DNA from: Phlebiopsis flavidoalba
Lineage: Eukaryota; Basidiomycota; Agaricomycetes; Polyporales; Phanerochaetaceae
Direction of reading: 5' to 3'
DNA length: 64,000 nucleotides
Assembly: GCA_035772785.1 (NCBI GenBank)
Contig: JAOCPU010000016.1
Span: 310,001-374,000 of the forward strand
The position numbers and the translations under genes are program-made. Shown piece by piece: positions 47,421 through 59,095 of this stretch (positions within the stretch are counted from its first letter, which is position 1; each line of letters starts with the position of its first letter). Below the pieces are notes generated by a model. It did no database searches, was not told where the DNA came from, and saw only the letters and a program-made list of their open reading frames with translations.

Positions 47421-49500
47421 AATTGATTTCTTTCTTCTTTGAATACTTAGTCTCTACGTGAAAGCCGAGCGAGGCCTCTCCCTACGGGTGAGTGTACTTA
47501 TCACAAGTCGATGCGACTCTCCAAGTCAATCACTCGAGGTCTTTGCCGGGATCCGCCGAGCCACTATTTGGTCTTGGTTACCTCGAGCGGCATCAGATTA
47601 CATAATCTCTTTCACTTACAGAACTTGAACTGCTTTCACGATGTGGTTCGCAACGTTATCGAGTCCCGTTCACTTTTTACGGGGGTTAAGTCACCTAAAG
47701 ATAAACCTGCCGATTTGACATCTCAATACGCATACAACATGAAGGCCTCCGATGGACATGGACTACTTATAGTTGCAATTACAACGACGACAGCGGTGAG
47801 TGTATGACTGGTATAAATGTGATGGCGTCGGCTAGCTTTATGTGCGATGACTACAAATATATAAATCACAAACCATTACGCTCGTAGGTGTACTTGTGAA
47901 AGGGGACTAGGAAGGGACACAGCGATTGGACTCGCCGGACTCGCCGGGCTGAGAAATGCTGACGGAGACCTTGCGCCGGTGGGACTCGGAGGGGTGATGT
48001 TGAAAAGCATTGAGGGAGAGCGCGAGCTGACTGGACTGGTTCAGGGTGAATGGATCGTCCGTCTTGCTCAACGACAAAACCAAAACCCTGTCTTGCTTGG
48101 CGATACCGGAATGTGCACGATGGTCATGCGCAGCCGGTCGGGTGAGAATACTTCGCGAACGCTACCCGTCCAAATACGTGCCGGTCGATCGAGACGTTCT
48201 CCTCAAAATTATAGTCTTTGCTATGAGAGTTGTCGTGTAGACAAATACTTCGTATGATTGGTCAGTCACTGTATTCGTGATGTTTACAATCTTGGGACTC
48301 ACGTATCACAAAGGAAAGGATGGCGCAGACGCGCGAGACTGTAATGTGTGGTTGCACTTATGACTATCACATATGATTTGATTGGGTCGACGTGGTACCC
48401 ATGCTGCTGTAGCTAACCACAGAGCACATAATGGCCCTGTATGCTCGTCATGAGTTGATGTGGGAATGGCCGAGGACTATCGAACATACCAAGCCAGCTC
48501 ACTTCTACCACGATATAGGAGCTCACAGGTACTGTGTTGCTGACTACGTCAAGAATCAACCTACATAGGCCGAGGTGAGTAAATTGCTTTGTTTGACGCT
48601 ATTGGAACTTACATTGCAGGAGCTGTCGAAAGAGTTAGAGCTGATGTTACGACACTCAGGACTGATTGTGGTAACAACGGTTTGTTGTAGGTTGAAAGAA
48701 GATGTACATTAATTCCGAAGACGATAGAAGCAAGGAAGGTGACGAGAACTAGTGGTGTTGGTTAATCATTGAGTAAGTCCATTTCCGAGATCGAATAGCC
48801 TCCGAACCACTTACAAGAGTGAACAGTCTACCGACCTGCAACAGGCTCATTCGTGTCATGACGCACAGAAATAGAACTCAAGTTGCAGGCGGCGGCAGAT
48901 GAAAGAGCAGGGAACCTGAAAAGATCGAACGAGCGGGAAGGGGACAAGAAGTTTGTAATAGCTTACACGCCCGACGCGCCAATGGCTTCATATATATCCT
49001 ACCCATGGCTGACGGTGGGCGCGGCAGATTTACGAATCTCAGGGCGGCTCATGTGGGTCCTATCGACTGTTAAGGGAACAACTATCACCTACGCCGGCGT
49101 CCGACATAGGCGGGTCATACGTGTAAACGCGTCCGGTGTAGATGGCTTCCCAGCCCGCCGGGCCGTCCGGCGGCAGGTGGCAAACCGTCTTGCAAACCGT
49201 CAGACCCGCGACTGCAAATGAGGCTGTTCCAAAATTGCGTTAGCTGCTGCTGCGAGATTCAGAAGTAACGACAACCACAGAGATTTTTTCAATACCAACG
49301 TTGACCTGCCAAGCGTCGACAAAGGATCTGCCTCTGATCTCGTCTGACTCCTCACAAGTGGCGTACCAGGGTGACAGTAGAGTATTTAACACCCAGCATT
49401 TTCGCAATTGAAAGGATTTTCGGAAGCTGACAGTCCACGTATCGAGACATGAGAAGGCCAAAAGTTGCTATTGATGAGCACATAAGAGGAATCGTAAAAG
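47421..49500. other. Unassigned region with scattered coding-like pieces
   Basis: Plus-strand pieces such as VGLGGVMLKSIEGERELTGL with VQGEW (48000-48050), PSKYVPVDRDVLLKIIVFAM (48170-48230) and MALYARHELMWEWPRTIEHT (48430-48490) look protein-derived. They do not form a gene I recognise. A plus frame at 48883-49221 (112 codons) has no domain. Confidence 0.3.
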
Positions 49501-49510
49501 AGTGTATGAT

Positions 49511-50518
49511 TTAACTATCGCCTAGAACTACCAAATAAATTAGTTTACGAGTTGAGCAACCATCAAATGACGCCGCGCATGCGAACTTCCGAGGCCGTTG
49601 CTCTTCCGCTGATGCCCTACTTCCCCAGCCCACTTCGCAAGCTGTGTCCGGCGTCGGATACACAGCGAAGTTGATGAGACTTTTGACGTAGATTGTGTAC
49701 GCTCCGAAACCATTTCTCAAACGAAGGCCGCTTTTGAACTCGGCTGATGGCGCTTTGTCAGTGCTGGCCGTCTTCACTGAGCTCTTCCAGATTGGTTGTC
49801 CCCTCCGCGCAGATGAGATGGCTAGCATGAGAAGCGTACCCCAATATACCGACACTGTGTTGTTTGTGTCAGGATTCAGATACAATCTCCAATAGAACAC
49901 AGACATACCTAGTATCCAGCTGATCCAGCCAAACGCCAGACTGAGTTTGGTAGTCGTTGCAGAGGGTGGCGACGGTTTGGAATGGAGTTGATGAATGGCA
50001 GACACCCCCTCACCGGAAAGAAAATGGAAGAAGTGTATGCACTGGTTGATAGCCAGAGTACAACTAGTACACCTGCCATGAAATATCACGCTCGTCACTA
50101 TATGGTTGGGAAGAGACTAGGTATGGACGCACCAAGCCAAATTATCTCAACAATAATCAATGACGAGAATGCTCCGCGTCTCATGAGATCCACAACAAGC
50201 CTGGAATCATGTGTTCAGTGTCAATGCACCGCAAGCAACGGGCAAAATCTACATCACGGGAAGTGTCAACAAGGTCATCGCCGAGACGGCTAGGTTCAAG
50301 GAGGCGAAAGGAGCAATAGTTCTAGGTAGCTTGGCTTCGGATTCCAGTTTCAGCTCGACTTGTGCAAGACTCCCATTCGCAGCCAGCACAACCAGCGAAA
50401 ACACACACAACAGAGCTAAAACGGTCAGAACAAGTCTCAGAATTGAGGCCAGAAATACGGACGTACACAGAACAACGACCCGCGCCATAGGCATCCTGCA
50501 GGAGAGTGTCGTAGACAT
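49511..50518 (-). CDS. MARVEL-like four-TM protein, paralogue A
   Basis: It starts MSTTLSCRMPMARVVVLCTS and runs into TM1 (LVLTVLALLCVFSLVVLAAN). Middle helices are poorly legible. LAFGWISWILGMSV and LLMLAISSARRGQPIWKSSV KTAS form the last helix and conserved cytosolic exit. This W-K/R-x-S-V-K-x-A motif recurs in paralogues B and C. The four-helix layout fits MARVEL-type proteins, which organise membrane domains in fungi. First of three same-strand neighbours. Stop uncertain; frame changes at least three times. Confidence 0.6.
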
Positions 50519-50999
50519 TTTGCCTCAGACGTCCGCCCAGCGGAGAAGAAAAGAAATGAGGGAAGAAGAGAACGACGCGGAGCCCGCTTGTTACTTCGCA
50601 ATTTCCCAGTTATATGCAGGTGGCCATTATGTCGGTCATCTTTGGACCATGATGCCAAATGACGTGCAATCTCCATCATGCAGTCCACCGCATCTCAGAG
50701 CAACACACCCTGCATGCAATGCAGCATGAGACTAATAGTGTTATGCGACTTTCAGATACATTCAGTGTTCATGAGATGAGCAGTCAAGTTCGAGCTCGCA
50801 CCTTTACGCATGGTTAGGGAAAAACATACATCGACGCGGAGGAAGGCAAGTAGACGAAGCCAAACAATCCCCTTGTCTGGCGCGATGAGCTCAAAGGGTA
50901 GAGATGTGCTGATGCATCGCGGCAACAGTTAGTAGGTTTGCTGATTCTTGTGTACCTGCCTTTGACTGGTTCATACGTCTCGCAGTGGGCAAACGGTCT

Positions 51000-52081
51000 G
51001 TCAAATCAAGTGATGGCCATGTTCACGGCTGTTGATACCATCCCCACGGCATATATTCATCATGTCGACAGATGACATGCTACATTGGTAGACTTCTTCG
51101 AAGCTCGAGATATCACACCTCCGCTGTTCCAGAGAATCCGTAGTGTGTTTTGGCGGACAGCGGATCGTGGTGACTGCGGGGGGTACGGAGTGTTGTATCC
51201 ATGTAGAGTAGAGTACGTTTTGTTGATGTTGTGTCTCTCGCTGCATAGGCGGTATCGCGTATTCAGAGGAAGCCGCTCGCCCAGTGACGAAGTTGGCCGT
51301 CTTTACTGTGTCTTGCCACACGGGGTGTCCTTTGTTTGCGGATATGATAGCGAACACGAGGAGCATTGCCAGTATGCCGTCACTTGTCATTGGAGAAATG
51401 AGGTAAATGCCTTTATAATAGTTCGTGGTGCGCACCTAGAATCCAGGCCAGCCAGCCCAAATACTATACTGACTCGAATATCGACGCAGGCCGCCGCGAG
51501 ATTGAAAATATGTGTGTTCAATGAGCACAAGTCTCCTATCGGAGCATATAAAGAGGAGGTGTATGCGCTAGCTGCCAGCCACATCACAAACAAGAAGCCT
51601 AATTGTCACATATGAACAACAACATGAACTTGAACGAGATCCTAGTATACGCACCAAGCCATGCTAACTCCACGACAATCCAAGATGTGAACGCCCCGCG
51701 TCGAACGAGATCGATGATCACGCCTTTCATTCTCCCTGACATTAGTGACCTCTTAAGTAGAAGAGACCCACGGACTCACATTGGGAGCACTTGTCACTAT
51801 ACTCATCACTGATCCGCAAGACTCAGCGCAGTGAGGGGGGAGGTAAAAAAAGCGTATCGGGAGCCGTTTGTGGCCAGACTCTAGGAATAAGATCCACTTC
51901 TAGCGTGGTGTTCATAGTTTGTCCATACGTAATGTGCGTTAGCACCAAGGACGGCTAACGAGAAGGCCGAAAAGGTCGCTAGAATAGAAGTAAGGTCACT
52001 TGTCGAACGCGCAGAGTAGAAGGACGTACACAACACGACCAATCGCGTCGTAGGTAAAGCTCTTGCCACTGCTGTAGACAT
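51000..52081 (-). CDS. MARVEL-like four-TM protein, paralogue B
   Basis: It starts MSTAVARALPTTRLVVLCTS, closely parallel to paralogue A. TM1 region SILATFSAFSLAVLGANAHY follows, then helices with FVMWLAASAYT and FNLAAACVDIRVSIVFGLAG (51480-51590). The last helix GILAMLLVFAIISANKGHPV leads to WQDTVKTANF, matching the exit motif of A and C. Frames change repeatedly. Function as for MARVEL-type membrane-organising proteins; partner unknown. Confidence 0.6.
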
Positions 52082-52888
52082 GCTGATAGCCCCCCGCGTA
52101 CCCGACGGGAAGAAAAGATCGAGGGAGAAGGACTCAGAGCCTTAAAGTGAGCTGATACATAGCGTAATTCCTAGCTCCTTATAAACATGATTGGTTTAGA
52201 CACGGCGGTGTATACACCATACCTGGCCCGCTATCAAGGGGCGGACAGCCAGCCGATCATCTGGCTGTACATTGTCGCGTTGCGCCCTGACAAAATAAAA
52301 CCAGGATACTGCTCGAATAGCGTGCTTGAAGTTTGTTCCTGGATCGACAGGGCACCTTCGCGTCACGATTTGCGTGGCTCATGCCTCACAAGGCGCAAGG
52401 AGACTTGGAGGTTCCGCTCCATATAAGCATTCTACTCATAGACGTGTGGGGATAGCCGCTACTCTTCGAAGACAGTTTCCTTGATAGTTAGTTTCGGCGT
52501 AGCTATCACTCATAGCTCCTACCAATAAAAAATCGCCCCAAGTGCCTTTTCCCTTACATCTCCCGGTCATGTGTACCTGCAGGTGTCAGATCCCTGGTGA
52601 GGCGTGTCAGGGTAGAGCTCACGGCTGTACTCACTGCAAGCAACCTGTAATTCGACCCTATCTCCCTCACCGCCGTCAAGGCACGAACGAACATCCCTAG
52701 CGCCGGAGGCGATTTTGTTTAGAGTCAGCGCCACGTGGCGACTCAAATCACGTTGTTCGTACGTTGACGGTGTCACTTTGGGTCTTCGCATTGAGAATAG
52801 AGTATCGTTGGAAAATTATTATAAATAAAGAGAGTGTATTCGTCAAATGACAGGGACTACTCTATTATAAATAGTGAATTTCTGGCCA

Positions 52889-53876
52889 TCAAACTTCTGC
52901 GCGCATATCATACCCACCACCCGGCTGAGGAGGGTACATCGTACTGCCGTATGTCTGCACTGGAGCCGGTGTCTGAGAAGGGATATGGACCTGCGCCGTA
53001 GGCTGAGATATTGCTTGGACATTAGGTGAGGTAACGTGCATGAGCGGGTCTTGTGTGGGAGAATAGCTTCCCTGCTTGCCCACAGGGGAACAGGCTTCGC
53101 CGTTTCCTGGCTGGCAAAGCGGACGCTTTTCCTCCAAATGGGCTTGTTCTGGTTGGCATAGATGATTGAAAATGTCAGGAGAGTCGCGACATATGCGAGG
53201 ACTTGGGGAAGCGTGATGAGCTAATGATACTCGAAGGTAAACCAGAGATACATACGCATAATCCAGTTTAGCCAGCCGAATGCAACACTGGTCCGTGCTA
53301 GGGAGCACATGGAGGCTATTGAGCTGATGTTTGTGTTCGCGGCGCAAAATCCGGATATACTGGAGGTAACACTCGTTGCGTAGGCCGCTGCAATCATCCA
53401 AAAAAGATCGAGAAACCCTAACACAAACATATCAAGACCTTGGTCCTCTGATTGAGCTTTTGAGACACAAACCAAGCACACTGAGTTCTGTCACTATCAT
53501 AGAAGTGAAAGCACCGTGTCGGTAGAAGTCTATGATGAGCCTAGCAAAAGACGGATCAGTTTTGATGTGTGTAACAAGAAAAGAGAGTTTGCTCACATAG
53601 TTTTTTTTACGAGTATCAGAGTGAGTAGGGCAATGAAGATGTTGAGCACCGCGAACATGGGGTCCGGCGAGGTCGCTGGCAAAATCACTGCCCCTGTGAA
53701 CCCATCGTTTACCTTCGCGGTGAATGTAACTGTAAGGTATCCGGCACTTGTCCCCAGAACGATGTAAGCAAACAGGCAAGTCATAACTTGGGTGCGTCAG
53801 GGTAAGGAAGCTGGAGTGAATAGATCGATACTGAACTCATGATGACCCGACGACGAGCGATGTGCATGCCCCGCAT
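52889..53876 (-). CDS. MARVEL-like four-TM protein, paralogue C, with Pro/Gln tail
   Basis: Likely start MRGMHIARR at 53876, then TM1 with CLFAYIVLGTSAGYLTVTFT and AKVNDGF. PMFAVLNIFIALLTLILV is TM2. FYRHGAFTSMIVTELSVLG precedes TM3 with IAAAYATSVTSS. CSLARTSVAFGWLNWI and YVATLLTFSIIYANQNKPIW RKSVRFASQ give the last helix and exit motif. The C-terminal tail is Pro/Gln-rich (PTAQVHIPSQTPAPVQTYGS, ending MRAEV at 52889). Best preserved of the trio; the region between 53600 and 53870 still needs two frame changes. Confidence 0.7.
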
Positions 53877-54011
53877 ATTAGGCCTAAAAGATAAGATTCG
53901 GGGGGAAATAGTAAAGAGAAGAGAATAAGAAGGCAGAGTCCTGACCGATATCTGGGAGTGGTGGCGAGGAGGCCGACGGTTTTTAAAGGTCGGCTCGCTC
54001 ACCGCCATTCC

Positions 54012-54332
54012 CTATGCATTAATCCTGTCCAAGTACCGACTGCGACCAATCCAGTCGTCGGTTGTGGCGTCGACGATCGGCATGTGAAGTATTTGGCATG
54101 CCTGAATATCTTGCGTAATATCTAACTTAATCTTCAGTGAGATGGGCATAAAAGCCGCGACGAGCACGGAAACACGAAAGGCGTCTTGGTTTTGTGAGCG
54201 GCTGTCTGTCAGTGTGTCTATTGTGGCTTGTTCGTAGCGCGACGTTGAACGGCGTATGCATTGCATCCACTCCGCCACCAACACCGTGATACCGCCCGCC
54301 AGCCGCCAGGCATATTTTGGATGTTGGATCAT
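54012..54332 (-). CDS. Hypothetical protein, 106 aa
   Basis: A single uninterrupted frame starting MIQHPKYAWRLAGGITVLVA with no recognised motif. It is balanced in composition but isolated and without a clear promoter. It could be a true orphan or chance. Confidence 0.25.
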   Translation of the reverse strand: MIQHPKYAWRLAGGITVLVAEWMQCIRRSTSRYEQATIDTLTDSRSQNQDAFRVSVLVAAFMPISLKIKLDITQDIQACQILHMPIVDATTDDWIGRSRYLDRINA

Positions 54333-54525
54333 GTCCTTACGGGAGAGGAGCCGGTCCTGCGCAGCTACTCCTCTCGGATTGCTGACTAAGCCAATATGGC
54401 AGATGATTGTCCGTATATGGAAAGTAGTGTAGTATCACGGCCCCTGGCCAAAGTTGACGTCAAGACGAAGGTGGAGCGGGGAGTCGTCATCCACCAGCCC
54501 AAAAATAATGCATGTGTTGGCGACC

Positions 54526-54531
54526 TATAAG
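54526..54531 (+). promoter_or_regulatory. TATA-like element
   Basis: TATAAG lies 89 bp upstream of the ATG at 54615, the usual spacing in this window. Confidence 0.4.
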
Positions 54532-54614
54532 TAACGGGTCTTCTACTAATCCTGACAACATAACCACCACATACCTCCTGCCAAGCACACCTGTGTTTTC
54601 TTTCAAACTCAACC

Positions 54615-55349
54615 ATGTCGACACCTGCTGCGAGCACCAAGTCTATCAACTCGAGCAACCCCGAGGCCCGAGACGCCACCAGCTCGCCCCTTCAACAGAA
54701 TGGTGACGCTACCCAAGACCAGAATGGCTCTACCGGCGAGCCCGAGGGAGGGTATCCCCCTCAGCGTCATGCTGGTGCTATCGGGCTCGGTCCCGAGTAC
54801 GGCAAGCAAAACCGAGTGGTGAGTGTCGGAACGTCGTTTGATGGTTTGCAAAACTCTGATTATTGCTGGTAGACTGCAGGCGAAAAGATCCAGGGTTTGA
54901 AAGAACAACTTGCTGGGAAGATTACGCACAACCCTGAGAAAGCCGAGCACGGTCGCGAGATGCGCACCGGAGAGCTGAAGAAGAAAGAGAAGGAGGCGGA
55001 AGATGTAAGTTCTTCTGCTGCACTGTTATTGCGCCAAGTATTGACGAACCCTCTGCAGAAGGAGAGAGCCCATTCCAAAGTGTGGATGATGATGAGAAGA
55101 AGGCCAAAGGAGTGGGCAATGGTGATGCCGGAGGGAACGATGACAACTCGGGCGGCGACCAGGTTGCCGGAAACGCGGCACCAACGTCCGTTACTGGCAA
55201 GCGGGGGCCAGGAACACACCCCACCGAGGGCGGGGCACAAAGAGCAGGCCGCCACCACTGCGCCTGAGGGTACCGAGAAGGCCGAGCAGCAGAGGCAGGG
55301 GGAGAACGTCGCTACAGAGAGGCAGATTGACGAAAGCAACCGGGCATAG
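54615..55349 (+). CDS. Small hydrophilic conserved fungal protein (CsbD-like in style)
   Basis: It starts MSTPAASTKSINSSNPEARD, a Ser/Thr/Gln-rich disordered N-terminus, then YPPQRHAGAIGLGPEYGKQN RV. Intron 1 is 54819-54872. Exon 2 has TAGEKIQGLKEQLAGKITHN PEKAEHGREMRTGELKKKEK, a charged helix. Intron 2 is 55005-55058. Exon 3 holds PFQSVDDDEKKAKG and a Gly/Asn/Asp-rich stretch, ending TTAPEGTEKAEQQRQGENVA then TERQIDESNRA at 55349. HAG..G.GP.Y and K..GLKE...GK are recurrent in uncharacterised Agaricomycete stress-type proteins. Two indels in exon 3, one inside a GAGAGAG run. Soluble, no targeting signal. Role unknown. Confidence 0.75.
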
Positions 55350-55676
55350 ATATGATATTTTCCATGACTTAATAATAACCCAGGACATTCTTACTACACC
55401 TGTAATGCGTACTGCTTCAACATTTTTCTCAACTATGATGTATAATATCCCCACGTACCCATGTATCATCTTTTGTTCTTGTTTTCGAGCTGTGTGTGTC
55501 ATGCCGAAGTCTCCAAGGCCGAGTGGAATCTGGTCCCACCCAGAAGGTCAATGCCCGGATCCTGCTACGCTGCTCCACAGCACCGCAGCAGTTAGTGCTC
55601 CTACAAAGCCGCAGAGCTTTCATGTGCAAACTGCGTCATCGATCAGAGCGAGTGCCTAACGCAGCCATACGCCATG

Positions 55677-55683
55677 TATATAA
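55677..55683 (+). promoter_or_regulatory. TATA box
   Basis: TATATAA lies 87 bp before the ATG at 55764. Confidence 0.55.
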
Positions 55684-55763
55684 GAGTAAGGAAAACTCGC
55701 CTGGAGCAAAGCATCCAACCTAAACACCCATCCCAATAAGCCCTCCAGTACACCAACGCAACC

Positions 55764-56144
55764 ATGTCTTCGATCATATTAACAAGTTGAAGCCCTCCTC
55801 GCACAAGAGCGAGCACAAGGAGGAAGAGCAGAGCTTCCACACCCAGCCGCATCCCGCTGTGAGTTTTAATACACTCCGAAGACTTCATGCAGGACTGATA
55901 GACTGCCCAGAGGACCAACGACCCTCGCGATCTCGAGCCACCCCAGCTCGGCGGCGGCTTGAACTCCAACCCCGAGGTTGGGGCATTCCATGCACCGGGT
56001 CCGTACATCCTAGCAATGACTTGACGAGCAATCTGCCACCGCCCAAGGTATGTGCGCCTTGCTATTTGTCAAGGCAAGTGCTGACTTCAGAGACAACAGA
56101 GCAGAGGAGAGCTTGAGGCCAGGAGCGCGGAATTGAACAAGTAG
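55764..56144 (+). CDS. Small conserved Agaricomycete protein, 3 exons
   Basis: MSSI then INKLKPSSHKSEHKEEEQSF HTQPHPA; an extra AT in the fifth codon region breaks the frame. Intron 1 is 55859-55910 (52 nt). Exon 2 has RTNDPRDLEPPQLGGGLNSN, FHAPGPYIPSNDLTSNLPPPK with one indel. Intron 2 is 56048-56099 (52 nt). Exon 3 is SRGELEARSAELNK and stop. G.YIPS.D...NLP.P plus S.EEL.AR.AELN is a conserved pattern in short Agaricomycete proteins of unknown role. Adjacent to another small hydrophilic protein in the same orientation. Confidence 0.75.
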
Positions 56145-56500
56145 AGCCCCGAACATACAAGGGCTGGCAACATTTCGAATAGTCGCAAACCGTGAGGTCC
56201 TGGTAGCGAATGACGTCTGAAGTTGTACGAATATAATACGCATGTTGTTTGTCGGGAATCCGAGTATCCTTGTCCGAAGATCGTGTGTAGTATCCGGGGC
56301 GTAGCGAAACCGTGTGGGAGGTGGGTACAAGACAAGAATAAGTGTTTGAAAATGTACAGAACGCAGGCTGTGGGCGCAGTTGAATGTCGAAGTGCTTGGC
56401 GGACTGTGCAATGAGGATGAGTGCTGCGAGCTGGAAATTCGACGGGCTGGCCGCGGGAAACAAGTCACGGTCACGGCAGTGACGGACACCGTGATCGAGT

Positions 56501-56545
56501 GTGACGCATGTGACGCGCTGAAGCGACGCGTAACCTGTGTGACGC
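56501..56545. promoter_or_regulatory. Three GTGACGC elements upstream of pup3
   Basis: GTGACGC occurs at 56501-56507, 56510-56516 and 56539-56545, each preceded by T, 79-123 bp before the pup3 ATG. A related ACGCG flank follows two of them. It does not match the yeast Rpn4 element (GGTGGCAAA). Candidate activator sites by clustering only. Confidence 0.45.
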
Positions 56546-56623
56546 GTCCAGTAATCGACTCGCGCGTACACTACTGGTCCACTCCTTGCCCTCGTCCTGC
56601 TTCCCAACAACTCTCTACCCATC

Positions 56624-57494
56624 ATGGTTGGTACTTCATACCTGTGCTGTAACTATACTGACATTCGAATGTGCTATAGTCGATCATGCAATATAACGGT
56701 GGCTCCGTCATAGCCATGGTCGGCAAGGACTGTGTGTCGCAATTGCATTCTGACGTTTTGAGATTGGGTGTTCAATCTTCTCTCTGAGTTTATCGCATCG
56801 AATTTTTGAGAAGGTGCGTGCTTCGCATAGTTGTACATAACGCTCCTTTTAAACACAAAACGCGACTACCTTCAGATTTTCCCTGTAACAGACCGGCTGT
56901 TCATTGGTCTGCCAGGCCTTGCCACAGACGTGACTACTCTGTGAGTTCACTTGACATGCCAAAATGCAATGTAATCGATCTAAATGTGATACTCTCCTCA
57001 GACGAGAACAGTTCCGTCTGCTCACCAACATGTACACTATCAAAGAAGAACGCGAGATCGAGCCCGAGACCTTTGCTGCACTAGTCTCCTCGACATTGTA
57101 ATGAGCGACGCTTTGGACCATACTTCATCGAGCCCGTCATGCGGGCATGCAGAAGACCCCTTCAGGCGGCTTACAAGCCGTTCATCGCCGCGACCGACCT
57201 CATCGGCTGCCTCAACTTCGCGAAAGACTTCGTCGTCGCCGGAACTGCGAGCGAGAAGCTGTTTGGTGTTCGGAAGGTCTTTGGGGGAGCCAGGACTGGA
57301 GGCGGAGGATCTGTTTGAGACGATCTCGCAAACACTGCTTAACGCGGTGGATCGGGACGCGTTTCTCGGGTTTGGGGAGCGGTTGTGCATGTCATGTGAG
57401 TACCCCAGGTATCGGGTATGAGCCTGAATTGACGTGGTCGTACAGAACGAAGGATAAGGTCGTAACTCGCAAGCTCAAAGGAAGAATGGACTAG
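56624..57494 (+). CDS. PUP3: 20S proteasome subunit beta-3
   Basis: Structural, non-catalytic beta subunit. Exon 1 is just the ATG; intron 56627-56679. Then SIMQYNGGSVIAMVGKDCV and RLGVQSS. Later exons: IFPVTDRLFIGLPGLATDVT, REQFRLLTNMYTIKEEREIE with PETFAALVSSTL, FGPYFIEPVM, KPFIAATDLIGCLNFAKDFV, AGTASEKLFGV, GLEAEDLFETISQTLLNAVD RDAF. The last exon after an intron ends TKDKVVTRKLKGRMD at 57494, the family C-terminus. No N-terminal catalytic Thr, as expected for beta-3. Indels near 56740, 57100-57150 and 57260. Confidence 0.93.
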
Positions 57495-58349
57495 ATCGTA
57501 TTTCGCTGTTGTACTCATAGCTCTCGCACTCATCTGCATTTCCTCTTCTATCACAAATGACCCGAGGAGACCTAGGTTTGATTAATATTGGGTTTCCTTC
57601 CCACCGTCACAATTCCTGTCAGAAATCTGCTCAGGACCATGCGGTGTGGATATACCGCCTTTCTACTGTCTTTAATGGATAGAGATGCGTTGGACGCAAC
57701 CCCAGCAAGAGTCGCACCATGAAAGCCAAAGGAGTAAACTAGGTATGTGGTATGTTTCCGAGCCTCTCCGCATTCTCTATCGTCCTTATGTACGTTCTAA
57801 GCATTGCACCTCTTTGCTGGGTATCGATCTTCAAACGTCGGCGGACGTCCCCCCTAACTGGCTGCAAGGTATGCATTAATCTATTGCCGCCATCACACCA
57901 ATTCAGGGCCCCCCTGGCTCCACACGTCGCAGAGCGCATCAGTTCGTTTTAGCAACTCGTTGCGTGAGGGTCGAGCCCGCGCACCGCCTCGAGTTTCGCG
58001 TGTGTGGCGTTTGTGATCTTCCGTGAACTGACGCTAACCTGGCTCCGCACATGTCTGATGTTCACGACAGTCTTGCCTTCGCAGTTCCTTGGCCCACCCC
58101 GGAGTACCTAGTTTTTATGTCGCTTTCAAAAAAGGATTCTGGATATTGTGCCCCCTTTGTATTGGTATCGCCGGAAAGAAAGCCCGAAAAAATTTTCCCC
58201 CCCCCGAGGCCGCACAAAACCTGGATCTCAGGAATGTCACTTGCGTCGAGCGTGGTGTTTCAATGCGTAACCTTGACACGACCGGCAACCGGATTGCATA
58301 AAGTGATCGACTGAGGCTGCGTGGGAGGGACGTTCGTCATCCGGGGCGT
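57495..58349. other. Unassigned region
   Basis: The plus strand has hydrophobic SLSAFSIVLMYVLSIAPLCW near 57750-57830 and GVPSFYVAFKKGFWILCPLC near 58095-58155. They may be exons of a membrane protein but no family is recognised. Confidence 0.3.
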
Positions 58350-59095
58350 TTGAAAGCTCTCCCATTGCTTTTCTCTGGGTGTCCTCGGGCATCTTCTGGA
58401 TGGAGCTCTGCAGATGTAGAATTGAAGCTACATAGGCGAGAGAAATCTATTGAAATATATCTGCTTCGTGGGATCACCTTGCCTTGCGTGGGCGTTGTTC
58501 AGGAAGCAAGTCCGGCCGCACCCCGGACTCTGAGCGCCTGTGCTCTGACCGTTCCCATCGTCGCCCTGGCTGAGAAGTCCGACTCGCAGGGTGGGGGGGG
58601 ACGCGTCGGGGGCCACGCTTCACTGCCCTCTGCGAGCTCCATGGTCCGTAGCAGCGTAGCCGCGTATTCTTTTTTGCGCAGCGTATTTTGTACAGCGGAA
58701 GTACGCAGAGCGGTGCTCCCGCGAGGGCGATCGAGTAGCGCACAGTGCGGGGCTGTCCCTGTGGGCGGCCGGTCGTCGTCCGGCGGGACCCTCGGGTGGC
58801 GCCCCGTGCGTTTCCGCTTACGGGAAGTGCGCTGTGCGCGCGTCCTCCCGAAAAGGCAGGAGCGATCGATGCAATCGAAAGTGGTGGCGGTGCAGCCAAG
58901 AATCATGTCAGCACTCGCCATCAACCTGCGCGCGCAAAGGTATATACTACGGCACGCCGCAGCCGTGAGTGGTGCCTCACTTTTACCTTCTCGTCTCCTT
59001 CCATCCTAGGGGACTTTCCGTGCTCTCGTTTCTTTCTTGGTTTTTTCTCCCTTTCTCCTTCTTTTACGACCCTCCCAGTCAACGGCCGCACCAAG
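58350..59095. other. GC-rich block and promoter of the membrane-protein gene
   Basis: Open frames overlap on both strands (219 codons on plus, two of 141 on minus) with no recognisable domain. TATATA at 58941-58946 lies 155 bp before the ATG at 59096 and is followed by a C/T-rich stretch, so the right part is likely promoter and leader. Confidence 0.4.
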
